From the NCBI GenBank assembly GCA_029582155.1, contig CM055896.1:28034684-28098683 (forward strand): DNA of 64,000 bases. The letters run 5' to 3'. The notes under the pieces are model-generated. The model saw nothing but the letters and a program-made list of their open reading frames with translations. It was not told the origin of the DNA and made no database searches. Positions 23,785 through 36,269 of the stretch are shown piece by piece. The position numbers were made by a program, and so were the translations under genes. Every line of letters starts with the position of its first letter. Positions within the stretch are counted from its first letter, which is position 1. This DNA is from Panopea generosa. Its lineage: Eukaryota > Mollusca > Bivalvia > Adapedonta > Hiatellidae.

Positions 23785-24150
23785 AGTATATCTCAAGGAC
23801 CCCATATATTACCAAAAGGATATCTATTTAAACATGCCAAAATAACAATGAATGGGGATTTTTTAACTTGGGCTATGGGCCTAGGTTAGACTTAATAGAT
23901 TTTCTGCTTTACATTGCATATTTTGTGACGTATTAAATGAGTCGCATGTCATCTGATTTCAATTTGATCTGTTATACAGGTTTACAAATAACAATAATTG
24001 TTCATCTAGGAGAGAGTCCTGAGAGTAATGATACAAAGGTTGTCAAACAGTATTTAAGTGCTGTCTATTTTTGTAACATTTTGGTTGATTTGACATACCA
24101 AACCATTTGGATTTTATTATCCATTTTAAATTTTTTTTTTTTTTAAAAAC
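23785..24150 (-). mobile_element. Interspersed repeat family X, copy 1 (minus)
   Basis: The reverse complement aligns end to end with 44075-44545. Shared phrases include GGATATCTATTTAAACATGC, CCTAGGTTAGA, TTGTGACGTAT and AACAGTATTTAAG-GCTGTCT. Non-coding. Unclassified; could be a MITE or an old SINE. Confidence 0.75.
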
Positions 24151-24258
24151 ATTTATAGCATTTTTCTTCCCGATATACTCCCTTTAACCTGTAAGTATCT
24201 ACTTTAAGATCCATACAAATAAGTTCTTGAGCTTAAAAATTATGTTCAACAATTAAAA

Positions 24259-24505
24259 CCATAGCGGTTGTCTAGTGGAGCATCTGACTTGAATGCGAAA
24301 GGTTGCGAGTTCGACCCTCAGCCTGGTTATATTAATGACTTGAAAATGATACATGAATCTACTTGAAGCGATTAGAGGGTTATTCTAGGTCTGGTTAGCC
24401 CTGAGCTGGTATAATTAAATGTGACTGTGTGGGGTAACATACCATGTGTATGCAGCGTGATATTTCAGTGTGGCTGCACTTAGAATACTGTTTTAAGTAA
24501 ACATC
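24259..24505 (+). mobile_element. tRNA-derived SINE (unclassified)
   Basis: An A-box-like GGTTGTCTAGTGGAG and a B-box-like GGTTGCGAGTTCGACCCTC are spaced as in tRNA, followed by about 170 bp of non-tRNA body. The anticodon arm is degenerate, so it is not a functional tRNA. Confidence 0.65.
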
Positions 24506-24697
24506 AGTGATATGACTGGAACTTAACACCATCAATATCAACAATTAAATAAATATACATATATAAAAATTATACACAGGTAATTGTGTACATGGCTACA
24601 AGAGTCTTTGTGCCAGGAATGACTGAACTAATTGGTAATAATCTGCTATAATTGACAATCTTGTTAATCAGATTTGCAGCCATCACCATACCAGACA

Positions 24698-25988
24698 TGG
24701 CGCGAACAGGTAGTCGGAGCTACATTACCGTGGCACAAACAGGTAGTCGGAGCTACATCACCATGGCACAAACAGGTAGCCGGAGCTACATTACCGTGGC
24801 ACAAACAGGTAATCGGAGCTACATTACAGTGGCACAAACAGGTAGTCGGATAAACATTACCATGGCACAAACAGGTAGTCGGATATACATTACCATGGCA
24901 CAAACAGGTAGTCGGAGCTACATTACAGTGGCACAAACAGGTAGTCGGAGCTACATTACCGTGGTACAAACAGGTAGTCGGAGCTACATTACCTTGGCAC
25001 AAACAGGTAGTCAGAGTTACATTACCATGGCACAGTCAGGTAGTTGGAGCTACATTACCATGGCACAAACAGGTAGTCTGAGCTACATTACCTTGGCACA
25101 GTTAGGTAGTCAGTGTTACATTACCATGGCACATCCAGGTAGTTGGAGCTACATTACCATGGCACAAACAGGTAGTCTGAACTACATTACCGTGGCACAA
25201 ACAGGTAGTTGGAGCTACATTACCATGGCACAAACAGGTAGTCTGAGCTACATTACCGTGGCACAAACAGGTAGTCGGAGCTACATTACAGTGGCACAAA
25301 CAGGTAGTCTGAACTACATAACCATGGCACAAACAGGTAGTCTGAACTACATTACCGTGGCACAAACAGGTAGCTGGAGCTACATTACCATGGCACAAAC
25401 AGGTAGTCTTAGCTACATCACCGTGGCACAAACAGGTAGCTGGAGCTACATTACCATGGCACAAACAGGTAGCTGGAGCTACATTATCATGGCACAAACA
25501 GGTAGTCGGATATACATTACCATGGCACAAACAGGTAGTCGGAGCTACATTACCGTGGCACAAACAGGTAGTCTGAACTACATAACCATGGCACAAACAG
25601 GTAGTCTGAACTACATTACCGTGGCACAAACAGGTAGCTGGAGCTACATTACCATGGCACAAACAGGTAGTCTTAGCTACATCACCGCGGCACAAACAGG
25701 TAGCTGGAGCTACATTATCATGGCACAAACAGGTAGCTGGAGTTACATTACCATGGCACAAACAGGTAATCGTAGCTACATTACAGTGGCACAAACAGGT
25801 AGCTGGAGCTACATTACCATGGCACAAACAGGTAGCTGGAGCTACATTACAGTGGCACAAACAGGTAGCTGGAGCTACATTACAGTGGCACAAACAGGTA
25901 GCTGGAGCTACATTACCATGGCACAAACAGGTAGCTGGAGCTACATTACAGTGGCACAAACAGGTAGCTGGAGCTACATTACAGTGGC
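24698..25988. repeat. 33-bp minisatellite, about 39 copies
   Basis: The unit contains GGAGCTACATTACCATGGCA then CAAACAGGTAG. It is open on the plus strand for about 466 codons (repeating SYITVAQTGSR) and on the minus strand for about 319 (repeating CLCHGNVAPTT). Substitutions fall equally at all codon positions and both strands are open, so I do not call it coding. Confidence 0.95.
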
Positions 25989-25989
25989 A

Positions 25990-27075
25990 AGAAATATTGA
26001 ATTCTTTATTGTTATTTACCATTATAACTGGAAAGAGGCTATAATGTTCTAAAAATGGCAAAGACCTTAATTTACAGAAAGGTGAAAGTGTATTGAGAAA
26101 TGCGGAACAAATGCAATACTGTTGTCATCATAAATGTAGTTATTTATACATAATTATTTTGTTTATGGGTGTTTGTGTACATAAAAACTCTATAATATAA
26201 ATTTTGATATTTCGTTATGAATTGGGTTTTTTTTTAAAAAAATTTTTCCCTCAAATCTTTAGGTTTTCCATTACCATTCCTTTTATTTAAAAGTAATCAA
26301 CAGACATCACTTCTTCCAATAATAATAAATCGTGGTCTGTCCTGATCAAAATTGGCTCAAATTCTAAATATGGTATTTAAAAACTTTAGCAAAATTTTGT
26401 TGCTTCCATTCAATAAAATGAGAGAAAGAGTATACTACTACATCATATTTCACATGCACCATTTATATAATTCTTCTTGATATGGAGGTTTTGTTTGTAC
26501 ATTATGAGGAGATTCCATAACTTGTCACGCCAGGTGTAGGAGCAACCAAGCAGCAGTATCTTCTTGCCTGAACACTATGGCGCAGGCAATAATTTTCTCT
26601 CCAATCAATTGATGGCTTGTTGGGGATATGATGAATATAGGACAAATATACAACATGAGAGCAATGTTATTAATTTATTCAAGATTGTATAATAGCCTGT
26701 CATAGCTCCCAGACACACAATCAATGGCAGACAAATAATTCCTACTGGGAATATTTATCTATTGTTATATTACAGTTCGTCTTCATCAACTCACTACAAA
26801 TTATTATTTAACCCAGAGATAAAACAAAATATATAATGTAATTGGCTGAATCAGTTTGCACAATACTTCAACATTTCAATATTGGCATAAACAGCAATGT
26901 TGCTCATTTCACACTATCTCCCTTTACTGAATACATGCTGAAATGTGCATAAACGCAGATCCATGATTTTGTATACTTGTTTACAATTTACAGTGCATGC
27001 ATACTTTAAAAAAACAGCTGATGTGCATTAGCCACTCATACCTAGCTCTCTGCCCCAAGATAAAGTTTTGGGCAT
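25990..27075. other. Non-coding, nothing recognised
   Basis: AT-rich sequence with a poly-T/poly-A patch near 26225. No repeat or coding signal. Confidence 0.45.
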
Positions 27076-27354
27076 TAAACAAGAGCTGTTGGAAGGACTG
27101 CACACTATTATATTAATACTCAACAACAAGTGGTGATACAATCATGAACTGCACTCACCCAGAATCATACTAGGATTATAATGGTCAACAAGAGTCATAC
27201 TTACACTTCCTACAAAATTTCATAAAAATCTGTTGAATAATTTAGGAGTGCATGGACAAGGTTTTCAGTAAAATGTTCAACTAAATTTCATACTCATACA
27301 GTCATGTACTTTCAACTAAGTTTCAACAAAATCCTATAACTGGAGGTGAAGCTT

Positions 27355-27535
27355 TGTATATGTACTTTAAAGTATTGTATAATTATGTACATTAAAGTAT
27401 TTGTATAATTATGTACTTTAAAGTATTTGTATAATTATGTACTTTAAAGTATTTGTATAATGATGTACTTTAAAGTTTTTGTATAATTATATACTTTAAA
27501 GTATTTGCATAATTATGTATTTTAAAGTATTTAAA
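27355..27535. repeat. 26-bp repeat, about 7 copies
   Basis: Unit TATGTACTTTAAAGTATTTG plus TATAAT, AT-rich with a TTTAAA palindrome at its centre. Confidence 0.9.
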
Positions 27536-27654
27536 GGGTGATAATTCACCAAAACTCTGCCACGAAAAGCACATTTAGACTTCAAATTCCAGTATATGAC
27601 TGAAGTAGATGAAGTGTTGAGAATATTTGTATTTTCATAACTCTCTTAAAATCA

Positions 27655-28340
27655 TCTGATGGAAACACTGCGGTATATGCACAACCAGACATCACAACGA
27701 ATCTTCCTATCGCAACACTGTGGCATATGCACAACCAGTCATCACAACGATTCTTCCTATCCCGCCACTGCGGCATATGCACAACCAGACATCACAACGA
27801 TTCTTCCTATCGCAACACTGCGGTATATGCACAACCAGACATCACAACGATTCTTCCTATCGCAACACTGCGGCATATGCACAACCAGTCATCACAACGA
27901 TTCTTCCTATCCCAACACTGCGGCATATGCACAACCAGTCATCACAACGATTCTTCCTATCGCGCCACTGCGGTATATGCACAACCAGACATCACAACGA
28001 TTCTTCCTATCGCAACACTGCGGCATATGCACAACCAGTCATCACAACGATTCTTCCTATCGCAACACTGCAGCATATGCACAACCAGACATCACAACAA
28101 TTCTTCCTATCGCAACACTGCAGCATATGCACAACCAGTCATCACAACGATTCTTCCTATCGCAACACTGCAGCATATGCACAACCAGTCATCACAACGA
28201 TTCTTCCTATCGCAACACTGCGGTATATGCACAACCAGTCATCACAACGATTCTTCCTATCGCAACACTGCGGTATATGCAAAACCAGTCATCACAATGA
28301 TTCTTCCTATCGCAACACTGCGGTATATGCACAACCAGAC
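27655..28340. repeat. 50-bp minisatellite, about 13.6 copies
   Basis: The unit contains CGCAACACTGCGGTATATGC and ATCACAACGATTCTTCCTAT. Because 50 is not a multiple of three and the unit lacks stops, all three plus-strand frames stay open for over 640 bp with the same peptide phrases rotated. That is a signature of repeat geometry, not coding. It joins the core array without a gap. Confidence 0.95.
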
Positions 28341-30100
28341 AGTAAAAATCGAGCCAGTAGTTTCTGACAACAAGATTTTTTAAGTTTTTACTATAGCTTA
28401 TATAGTAAACTTACCCCATCCCCTGACCGCCATATTTTTTGACGAATCACTACCGTTTGAACAAACTTGGTATTTTAAAAACGAGCCAGTAGTTTCTAAA
28501 AAGAAGATTTTTTAAGTTTTACTAACTAAACATGTCCCGCCCCCTGGTGGCCATGTTTTTTTGACAAATCAAGATGGCTTGAACAAACTTGGTAGAAGGT
28601 CACCCAAGGACCATTTCTGTGAAATTATTTTAAAATCTAGCAAGTAGTTTCTGACAAGAAGATTTTTTAAGTTTTTATCAAACCTTATATAGTAAACTAG
28701 CACCTCACTGTGGCAGTCATGTTTTTTAACAAATCACAACGGCCCGAACAAACTTGGTAAAGGGTCACCCAAAGAACATTTCTGCAAAATTGTTTTAAAA
28801 CTGATCCAGTGGTTTCTGACAACAAGATTTTTTAAGTTTTTATTTTAGCTTATATAATAAACTAACCCCCTTCCCTGGCCGCCACGATTTTTGACAAATC
28901 AAGATGACTTGAACAAACTTGGTAGAGGGTCACCGAAGGACCATTTCTGTGATATTATTTTAAAATCGAGCCAGTAGTTTCTGACGACAAGATTTTTTAA
29001 GTTTTTACTATAGCTTATATAGTGAACTAACCCCACTCCATGGCCGCCATGTTTTTTGACGAATCAGGATGGGTTGAACAAACTTGGTAAAGGGTCACCC
29101 AAGGAACATTTCTGTGAAATTATTTTAAAATTGAGCCAGTAGTTTCTGACAAGAAGATTTTTTAAGTTTTCACTATAACTTATATAATAAACAAACCCCA
29201 CCCCCCCTGGTCGCCATGTTTTTTGCAAACCAAGATGACTTGAACAAACTTGGTAGAGGGTCACCCAAGGAACATTTCTGTGATATTATTTAAAAATTGA
29301 GCCAGTAGTTTCTGACAAGATTTTTTAAGTTTTTACTATAGCTTATATAGTAAACTAACCCCTTCCTCTGGCCGCCATGTTTTTTGACAAATCAAGATGA
29401 CTTGAACAAACTTGATAGAGGGTCACCCAAGGACCATTTCTGTGATATTATTTTAAAATCAAACCAGTAGCTTTTAACAAGAAGATTTTTTAAGTTTTTA
29501 TTATAGCTTATATAATAAACGAAACCCCACCCCCTGGCCGCCATGTTTTTTACAAACCAAGATGACTTGAACAAACTTGGTAGAGGGTCACCCAAGGAAC
29601 ATTTCTGTGAAATTATTTTAAAATCAAACCAGTAGCTTTTAACAAGAAGATTTTTTAAGTTTTTATTATAGCTTATATAATAAACGAAACCCCACCCCCT
29701 GGCCGCCATGTTTTTTACAAACCAAGATGACTTGAACAAACTTGGTAGAGGGTCACCGAAGGAACATTTCTGTGAAATTATTTTAAAATCAAGCCAGTAG
29801 TTTCTGACAAGAATTTTTTTTAAGTTTTTACTATAGCTTATATAGTAAACTAACCCCATCCCATGGCCACCATGTCTTTTGACAAATCAAGATGGGTTGA
29901 ACAAACTTGGTAGAGGGTTACCCAAGGATCATTTCTGTGAAATTATTTTAAAATCGAGCCAGTTACAGTTTCTGACAAGAATATTTTTTAAGTTTTTACT
30001 AATTAAACATGCCCTGGTGCCCCCTGGTGTCCATGTTTTTTGACGAATCAAGATGGCTTGAACAAACTTGGTAGAGGGTCACCCAAAGAACATTTCTGTA
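28341..30100 (+). repeat. 165-bp Helitron-like core array, about 11 units
   Basis: The anchor GAACAAACTTGG recurs at 28581, 28747, 28911, 29076, 29242, 29404, 29569, 29734, 29899 and 30060, mostly 162-166 bp apart. The units around 29480-29740 are almost identical, showing recent local duplication. Same family as 14130-15055. Confidence 0.92.
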
Positions 30101-30205
30101 AAGTTATATCAAAATTGGCCCAGAAGTTGTTAGAAGCTCAAAGTTTACGACGGATGACAGGCGACGGACACCAGGCGACCACAAAAGCTCACCTGTGAGC
30201 TAAAA

Positions 30206-31245
30206 AAATCATACACAAGCTGAACAAAAAGCTTTAACCCAAGGTGCTATAGCCCAAAACATGGAATTTAGGTGAGTTAGCTATATACATTGTTTCTACA
30301 ACATAATATAAAGGTTATGAAGTTTAGTCACTATAACATACAGTTTGTTCAGAAACAGAGAAAAGGCTGAGTTAAACATAAAACTTCAACCACAAGCGTA
30401 CCACAACCACAACAATGATGCCACGGTCATGACAATAGCTCTTTGGTTTTTTTTCAAAAAAACTAGCTAACAATCCCGAGACTAGAACAATGCAATGATA
30501 TGCGTAACTAAACAGATTTTGTATACAGTTTAATTGAAATGTGTAGAACATTTAATGAGATGAAAAACAGAAAATGTTTCTGACAGACATACAGACAGAA
30601 AGAGAAAAAACAACAATATAAGACATTATAATAATGTGAGCATTTTTAAGCAAATCTGACAAAAATAAGCAAGTAACTTGTTTAGTCGATCTTTCAAAGA
30701 CAGTCTAGTTTGGCCTGCATGTACTGCCCCAAGGATAGACAGAGACCTAGACGGCTACACTGTGATACTGTTGGCCAGAACAGAAGAAATCCATAGTAAT
30801 CACAGAGGGAGACCTCATCAATAAACTCTCATTACAACACATAGCTTGTCACATGCTTGAGTCAGTCAGAATAAAATCGTCTTTGGATACTGCCACTTTT
30901 GGCGATTCCTTTCCCACATGCCTACAAATGAGTTCGTAATTTAATCAATGGTCTGCACATAATTATCCGATCCATTTTAGTCCAGCAAATTACCATAAAT
31001 TTCTTGTGACAACAATTTGTCTTCTGGTCTAGAAAATCATAAAATCACAAATCTTTGCACTTAGTATACTTTATAGGATTTTTTTCTTTCGAACTCCCTA
31101 TGATTGATTACTCAACAGACTGTAAATGGATGCTGATTTTATCTTTAATATATATTACAATATAAGAATGGCATTTATGTATTATAGTCAGTTTTCAACA
31201 TTTCAAACAGGTTCAACCTCAATGGTCATCAGGTAGCTCTATATT
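30206..31245. other. Non-coding, nothing recognised
   Basis: AT-rich unique-looking sequence. No open frame or repeat of note. Confidence 0.45.
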
Positions 31246-31249
31246 TATT

Positions 31250-31985
31250 GTGTGGCGCGCACGTTTCAGTGTTAAACCTGATCAGAGGGTTGTGGGTCCG
31301 ACCCTCGGTCATGACTATGTCAGGTGTCCTTGAGCAAGACACTTTTTCCACATTATATAAACTTAGTACTGGTTCTACACAGGGAGAGTACTGGTTCTAC
31401 ACAGGGAGAGTACTGGTTCTACACAGGGAGAGTACTGGTTCTACACAGGGAGAGTACTGGTTCTACACAGGGAGAATACTGGTTCTACACAGGGAGAGTA
31501 CTGGTTCTACACAGGGAGAGTACTGGTTCTACACAGGGAGAGTACTGGTTCTACACAGGGAGAATACTGGTTCTACACAGGGAGAGTACTGGTTCTACAC
31601 AGGGAGAGTACTGGTTCTACACAGGGAGAGTACTGGTTCTACACAGGGAGAATACTGGTTCTACACAGGGAGAGTACTGGTTCTACACAGGGAGAGTACT
31701 GGTTCTACACAGGGAGAGTACTGGTTCTACACAGGGAGAATACTGGTTCTACACAGGGAGAGTACTGGTTCTACACAGGGAGAGTACTGGTTCTACACAG
31801 GGAGAGTACTGGTTCTACACAGGGAGAGTACTGGTTCTACACAGGGAGAATACTGGTTCTACACAGGGAGAGTACTGGTTCTACACAGGGAGAGTACTGG
31901 TTCTACACACAGGGAGATTTCGAGCACAATTTGTCCAAGTTGTATCATAACTTGTTTCACAATCGAAGCAAAAAAATTAAATAAA
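31250..31985 (+). mobile_element. SINE-B copy split by internal expansion
   Basis: The 5' part (31250-31364) has a tRNA-like head (GGTTGTGGGTCCGACCCTCG), then TGTCCTTGAGCAAGACACTT and TTAGTACTGG. The 3' part (31919-31985) has GAGCACAATTTGTCC and TTGTTTCACAATCGAAGC. Between them the SINE's own TACTGGTTCTACACAGG segment is present about 24 times. Removing the extra copies gives the order seen in the copy at 7805. Confidence 0.85.
31365..31918. repeat. 22-bp minisatellite inside SINE-B, about 24 copies with 88-bp higher-order period
   Basis: The unit is TACTGGTTCTACACAGGGAG plus AG. A GAA variant (GAGAATAC instead of GAGAGTAC) occurs at about 31474, 31562, 31650, 31738 and 31848: four units apart three times, then five. 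Near-perfect identity otherwise implies very recent expansion. Confidence 0.95.
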
Positions 31986-31989
31986 TAAG

Positions 31990-32640
31990 TTTAAACTAAA
32001 TTATATTTATTCATATCTTAGAAACTTCTGTTTCATCAACACCCAAAACTTTAAACTTCACTTAAATTTTGACTGGTTATCTACATGTTATATAATCAAT
32101 ATCAATGAAACCATAGACAGTTTTACTGGAAAGTCATGATCACCTGCCTGCTTTTCTCAGATTCTTAGTTTTTAAGTATTTAACAAATGTAAATAAGAGA
32201 TTGTGTTCATCCCGCTCTGATTCTCTCTGGCCAAATAATTTACATTAATATTTGTACAATTCAAACATAGAAATCCAAAGTCAACCTGTATTTTAATAAT
32301 CTTAGAAATTAAACCCTCATATCCTGATATGGAAAATTTGTGTTGAACTTCAGCAGTATTTTTTTTTACAAAATTAATAGCAATACACCAAGTTCAGTTG
32401 AAATTGGACAAACAACTGATTGAAGATTTTGACTAGACTAATAAATAGCAACTTTAAGGGCCAGAATTTATGGTGGTACACTCTGAAACTACTTAAGCCA
32501 GAAACATTTTTTTTTTTTAAAAATTTGAAAATTGAAAAAAAAATTGACCACACATAAAGTTAAATGCACACTGAGTGGAAACCGGCTCAGAGACAGGTTA
32601 AATGCCAATAAAAGTGCAAAGCAATGCCCTTGCCAGACTT
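31990..32640. other. Non-coding, nothing recognised
   Basis: AT-rich. Poly-T/A runs at about 32350 and 32510. Confidence 0.4.
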
Positions 32641-32649
32641 TACAAGAGT

Positions 32650-33665
32650 TGTCAGAAGAAAACAAAGTTCGCCGATGGGATAAAACTCACCATCCATGCG
32701 AAGATTGAGATTGGAGGCAAACACCATAACTAAACGCAAAAGTTTAACCTGGGTGTCTACAGACGAAAAATTAAGTCCAAAACGGCCATAACTTTGCCAA
32801 AATGCAACCCTGTGTTATGGTTCTTGTCTCATTTGATGATGGTGAACACACATGCGAAGTTTCATTCATATCCAATGAGTGGTTGCATAGATATCTTACC
32901 TGATAAAAAACTTTAACCTGAAAAATTAAGTCAAAAAAGGGCCATAACTGTGCCAAAATGCAACCCAGAGTTATGGTTTTTGTCTCTGTGTGTTCCATTG
33001 ACGATGGTGAACACACATGCAAAGTTTCATTCATATCCAATGAGTGGTTGCATAGATATCTTACCTGATAAAAAAACTTTAACCTGAAAAATTAAGTCCA
33101 AAAAGTGCCATAACTGTGCCAAAATGCAACCCAGAGCTATGGTTCTTGTCTCTGTGTGTTCCATTGATGATGGTGAACACACATGCGAAGTTTCATTCAT
33201 ATCCAGTGAGTGGTTGCATAGATATCTTACCTGATAAAAAACTTTAACCTGAAAAATTAAGTCAAAAAAGGCCATAACAGTGCCAAAATGCAACCCAGAG
33301 TTATGGTTCTTGTCTGTGTGTGTTCTATTAATGATAGTGAACACACATGCGAAGTTTCATTCACATCCAATGAGTGGTTGCAAAGATAACTTAAACTTAA
33401 ATGCAACTAAATGCGAAAGTTTAACCTTGGTGTGTAAGTCCAAAAAGGGCCATAACTGTGCCAAAATGCAATCCAGAATTATGGCTCTTGTCTCTGTGTG
33501 TTCCATTGATGATAGTGAACACACATGCGAAGTTTCATTCACATCCAATGAGTTGCATAGATATCTTAAACTTAAACGCAAAAGTTTAACCTGGGTGTCT
33601 ACAGACGCCGACGCCGTTGTCATGGCAATAGCTTTCCTTGGACTTTGTCCCGGTGAGCTAAAAAG
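32650..33665 (+). mobile_element. Helitron-like element, second core family (about 165-bp units)
   Basis: Five to six units each carry GCCATAACTGTGCCAAAATG, CAACCCAGAGTTATGGTTCT, GATGGTGAACACACATGCGA and AGTTTCATTCATATCCAATG. The 3' end has GACGCCGACGCCGTTGTCAT, CAATAGCTTTCCTTGGACTT and GGTGAGCTAAA, the same terminal logic as the other family with different core and hairpin. No coding capacity. Confidence 0.8.
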
Positions 33666-33669
33666 TCAA

Positions 33670-34260
33670 AACTTGATCGTTATCAGATAAAAATCGTTTA
33701 AAACCAGAAAAGAAAAAAAAACTATTGAATCTTTTTACAAAGAAAGAGAGCCGATTTATAGAGTAGCAGATCTGGGTTCCTATTGTTCATCCTGTACGCT
33801 GATGTTTCCCTCTCCATGGACATTAAACCGAAATGACAGATTGACATGAGGCACATTCAGTCACAAGAAATTGGTGCATTGGGAAATTGAGAATATGCTC
33901 CAACTAATGCCAGCCAATCAGTATTCAGCACACTTCCCTGTTGGACAGTATCCCAATGATCACAGTACATAACAAAAACAACAAAATGTATACAACATGT
34001 TCTCAGATCCAATACTGTAAAGTTTAGTCACTCCCAACAACTGCACTTTAATACTTACATGTTCTTATGGCATATTGTAAAGTTTAGTTGACATTTTGTT
34101 TGATTTAGTATAGAATTATCTGGAATTTTTGTCAGAGTGGAAATTGTTCTCATAACCTTAATTAAATTTGTGTGTTTCTTTTTTTCTCTTATTTTATGCT
34201 TGTGCAATATAAGGAATTGCTTTTCAATATCACTGATTAGTTTTTTATCACTTCTTTAAT
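33670..34260. other. Non-coding, nothing recognised
   Basis: Unique-looking AT-rich sequence up to the start of the 34-bp array. Confidence 0.45.
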
Positions 34261-34261
34261 G

Positions 34262-36178
34262 GTCCATCATTGGTATAGCCATTCTGATCACTGCTAGACA
34301 CCACAGGTATAGCCATTCTGATCACTGCTAGACACCATTGGTATAGCCATTCTGATCACTGCTAGACATCACTGGTATAGCCATTCTGATCACTGTTAGA
34401 CATCACTGGTATAGCCATTCTGATCACTGCTAGACATCATTGGTATAGCCATTCTGATCACTGCTAGACACCATTGGTATAGCCATTCTGATCACTGCTA
34501 GACATCACTGGTATAGCCATTCTGATCACTGCTAGAAATCACTGGTATAGCCATTCTGATCACTGCCAAACATCATTGGTATAGCCATTCTGATCACTGT
34601 TAGACATCACTGGTATAGCCATTCTGATCACTGTTAGACATCATTGGTATAGCCATTCTGATCACTGTTAGACATCACTGGTATAGCCATTCTGATCACT
34701 GTTAGACATCATTGGTATAGCCATTCTGATCACTGTTAGACATCACTGGTATAGCCATTCTGATCACTGTTAGACATCACTGGTATAGCCATTCTGATCA
34801 CTGTTAGATTTCATTGGTATAGCCATTCTGATCACTGTTAGACATCATTGGTATAGCCATTCTGATCACTGTTAGACATCACTGGTATAGCCATTCTGAT
34901 CACTGTTAGACATCATTGGTATAGCCATTCTGATCACTGTTAGATTTCATTGGTATAGCCATTCTGATCACTGTTAGACATCATTGGTATAGCCATTCTG
35001 ATCACTGCTAGACATCATTGGTATAGCCATTCTGATCACTGCCAAACATCATTGGTATAGCCATTCTGATCACTGTTAGACACCACAGGTATAGCCATTC
35101 TGATCACTGCTAGACATCATTGGTATAGCCATTCTGATCACTGTTAGACATCATTTGTATAGCCATTCTAATCACTGCTAGACATCACTGGTATAGCCAT
35201 TCTGATCACTGCTAGACATCATTGGTATAGCCATTCTGATCACTGTTAGACACCACAGGTATAGCCATTCTGATCACTGCTAGACATCATTGGTATAGCC
35301 ATTCTGATCACTGCTAGACATCACTGGTATAGCCATTCTGATCACTGCTAGACATCATTGGTATAGCCATTCTGATCACTGCTAGACATCATTTGTATAG
35401 CCATTCTAATCACTGTTAGATTTCATTGGTATAGCCATTCTGATCACTGTTAGACATCATTGGTATAGCCATTCTGATCACTGTTAGACATCACTGGTAT
35501 AACCATTCTGATCACTGTTAGACACCACAGGTATAGCCATTCTGATCACTGCTAACACCATTGGTATAGCCATTCTGATCACTGTTAGACATCATTGGTT
35601 TAGCCATTCTGATCACTGCTAGACATCATTGGTATAGCCATTCTGATCACTGCTAGACACCACTGGTATAGCCATTCTGATCACTGTTAGACATCATTGA
35701 TATAGCCATTCTGATCACTGCTAAACGTCATTGGTATAGCCATTCTGATCACTGTTAGATTTCATTGGTATAGCCATTCTGATCACTGTTAAGACATCAT
35801 TGGTAAAGCCATTCTGATCACTGTTAGACATCACTGGTATAGCCATTCTGATCACTGTTAGACATCATTGGTATAGCCATTCTGATCACTGCTAGACATC
35901 ATTGGTATAGCCATTCTGATCACTGCTAGACACCACTGGTATAGCCATTCTGATCACTGTTAGACATCATTGATATAGCCATTCTGATCACTGCTAAACG
36001 TCATTGGTATAGCCATTCTGATCACTGTTATATTTCATTGGTATAGCCATTCTGATCACTGTTAAGACATCATTGGTAAAGCCATTCTGATCACTGCTAG
36101 ACATCATTGGTATAGCCATTCTGATCACTGCTAGACATCATTGGTATAGCCATTCTGATCACTAATAGACATCATAGT
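34262..36178. repeat. 34-bp minisatellite, about 56 copies
   Basis: The unit contains GGTATAGCCATTCTGATCAC followed by TG(C/T)TAGACATCAT or variants. It is unrelated in sequence to the other 34-bp array at 21950. A block of about 230 bp around 35600-35820 recurs around 35850-36090 with the same rare variants (GATATAGCC, CTAAACGTC, GGTAAAGCC), marking a block duplication. Confidence 0.97.
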
Positions 36179-36247
36179 GCATGTCTATAAACAGCTTCTG
36201 TTCTGTTCATATCTATGTGGGAGATTATAAGAATCTCTGACAAAATG

Positions 36248-36262
36248 CCCCCCCCCCCCCCC
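36248..36262. repeat. Poly-C run (15)
   Basis: Uninterrupted C run; the length in the assembly may be approximate. Confidence 0.85.
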
Positions 36263-36269
36263 TCCTGAT

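Larger units (their letters stand above)
27079..30205 (+). mobile_element. Composite Helitron-like element, about 3.1 kb
   Basis: It appears to start at AACAAGAGCTGTTGGAAG, a left end typical of bivalve Helitron-like elements. It runs through a 26-bp array, a 50-bp array and about eleven 165-bp core units, and ends in AAGCTCACCTGTGAGCTAA. The terminal hairpin is shortened compared with the copies at 15020 and 60848. Treating the parts as one element is an inference from order and orientation; no transposase is present. Confidence 0.55.

Noticed and set aside
24652..26052. 466-codon frame with an 11-residue repeat
   Set aside because: 33-bp minisatellite. The opposite strand is open as well, and substitutions ignore codon position.
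27659..28383. Three overlapping frames of 213-218 codons
   Set aside because: A 50-bp stop-free unit necessarily opens all three frames of one strand with the same rotated peptide.
31248..31988. 246-codon frame across the 22-bp array
   Set aside because: The sequence is a SINE with internal tandem expansion, not a coding region.
34262..36178. Second 34-bp array as CRISPR-like
   Set aside because: Head-to-tail units with no spacers; ordinary minisatellite.
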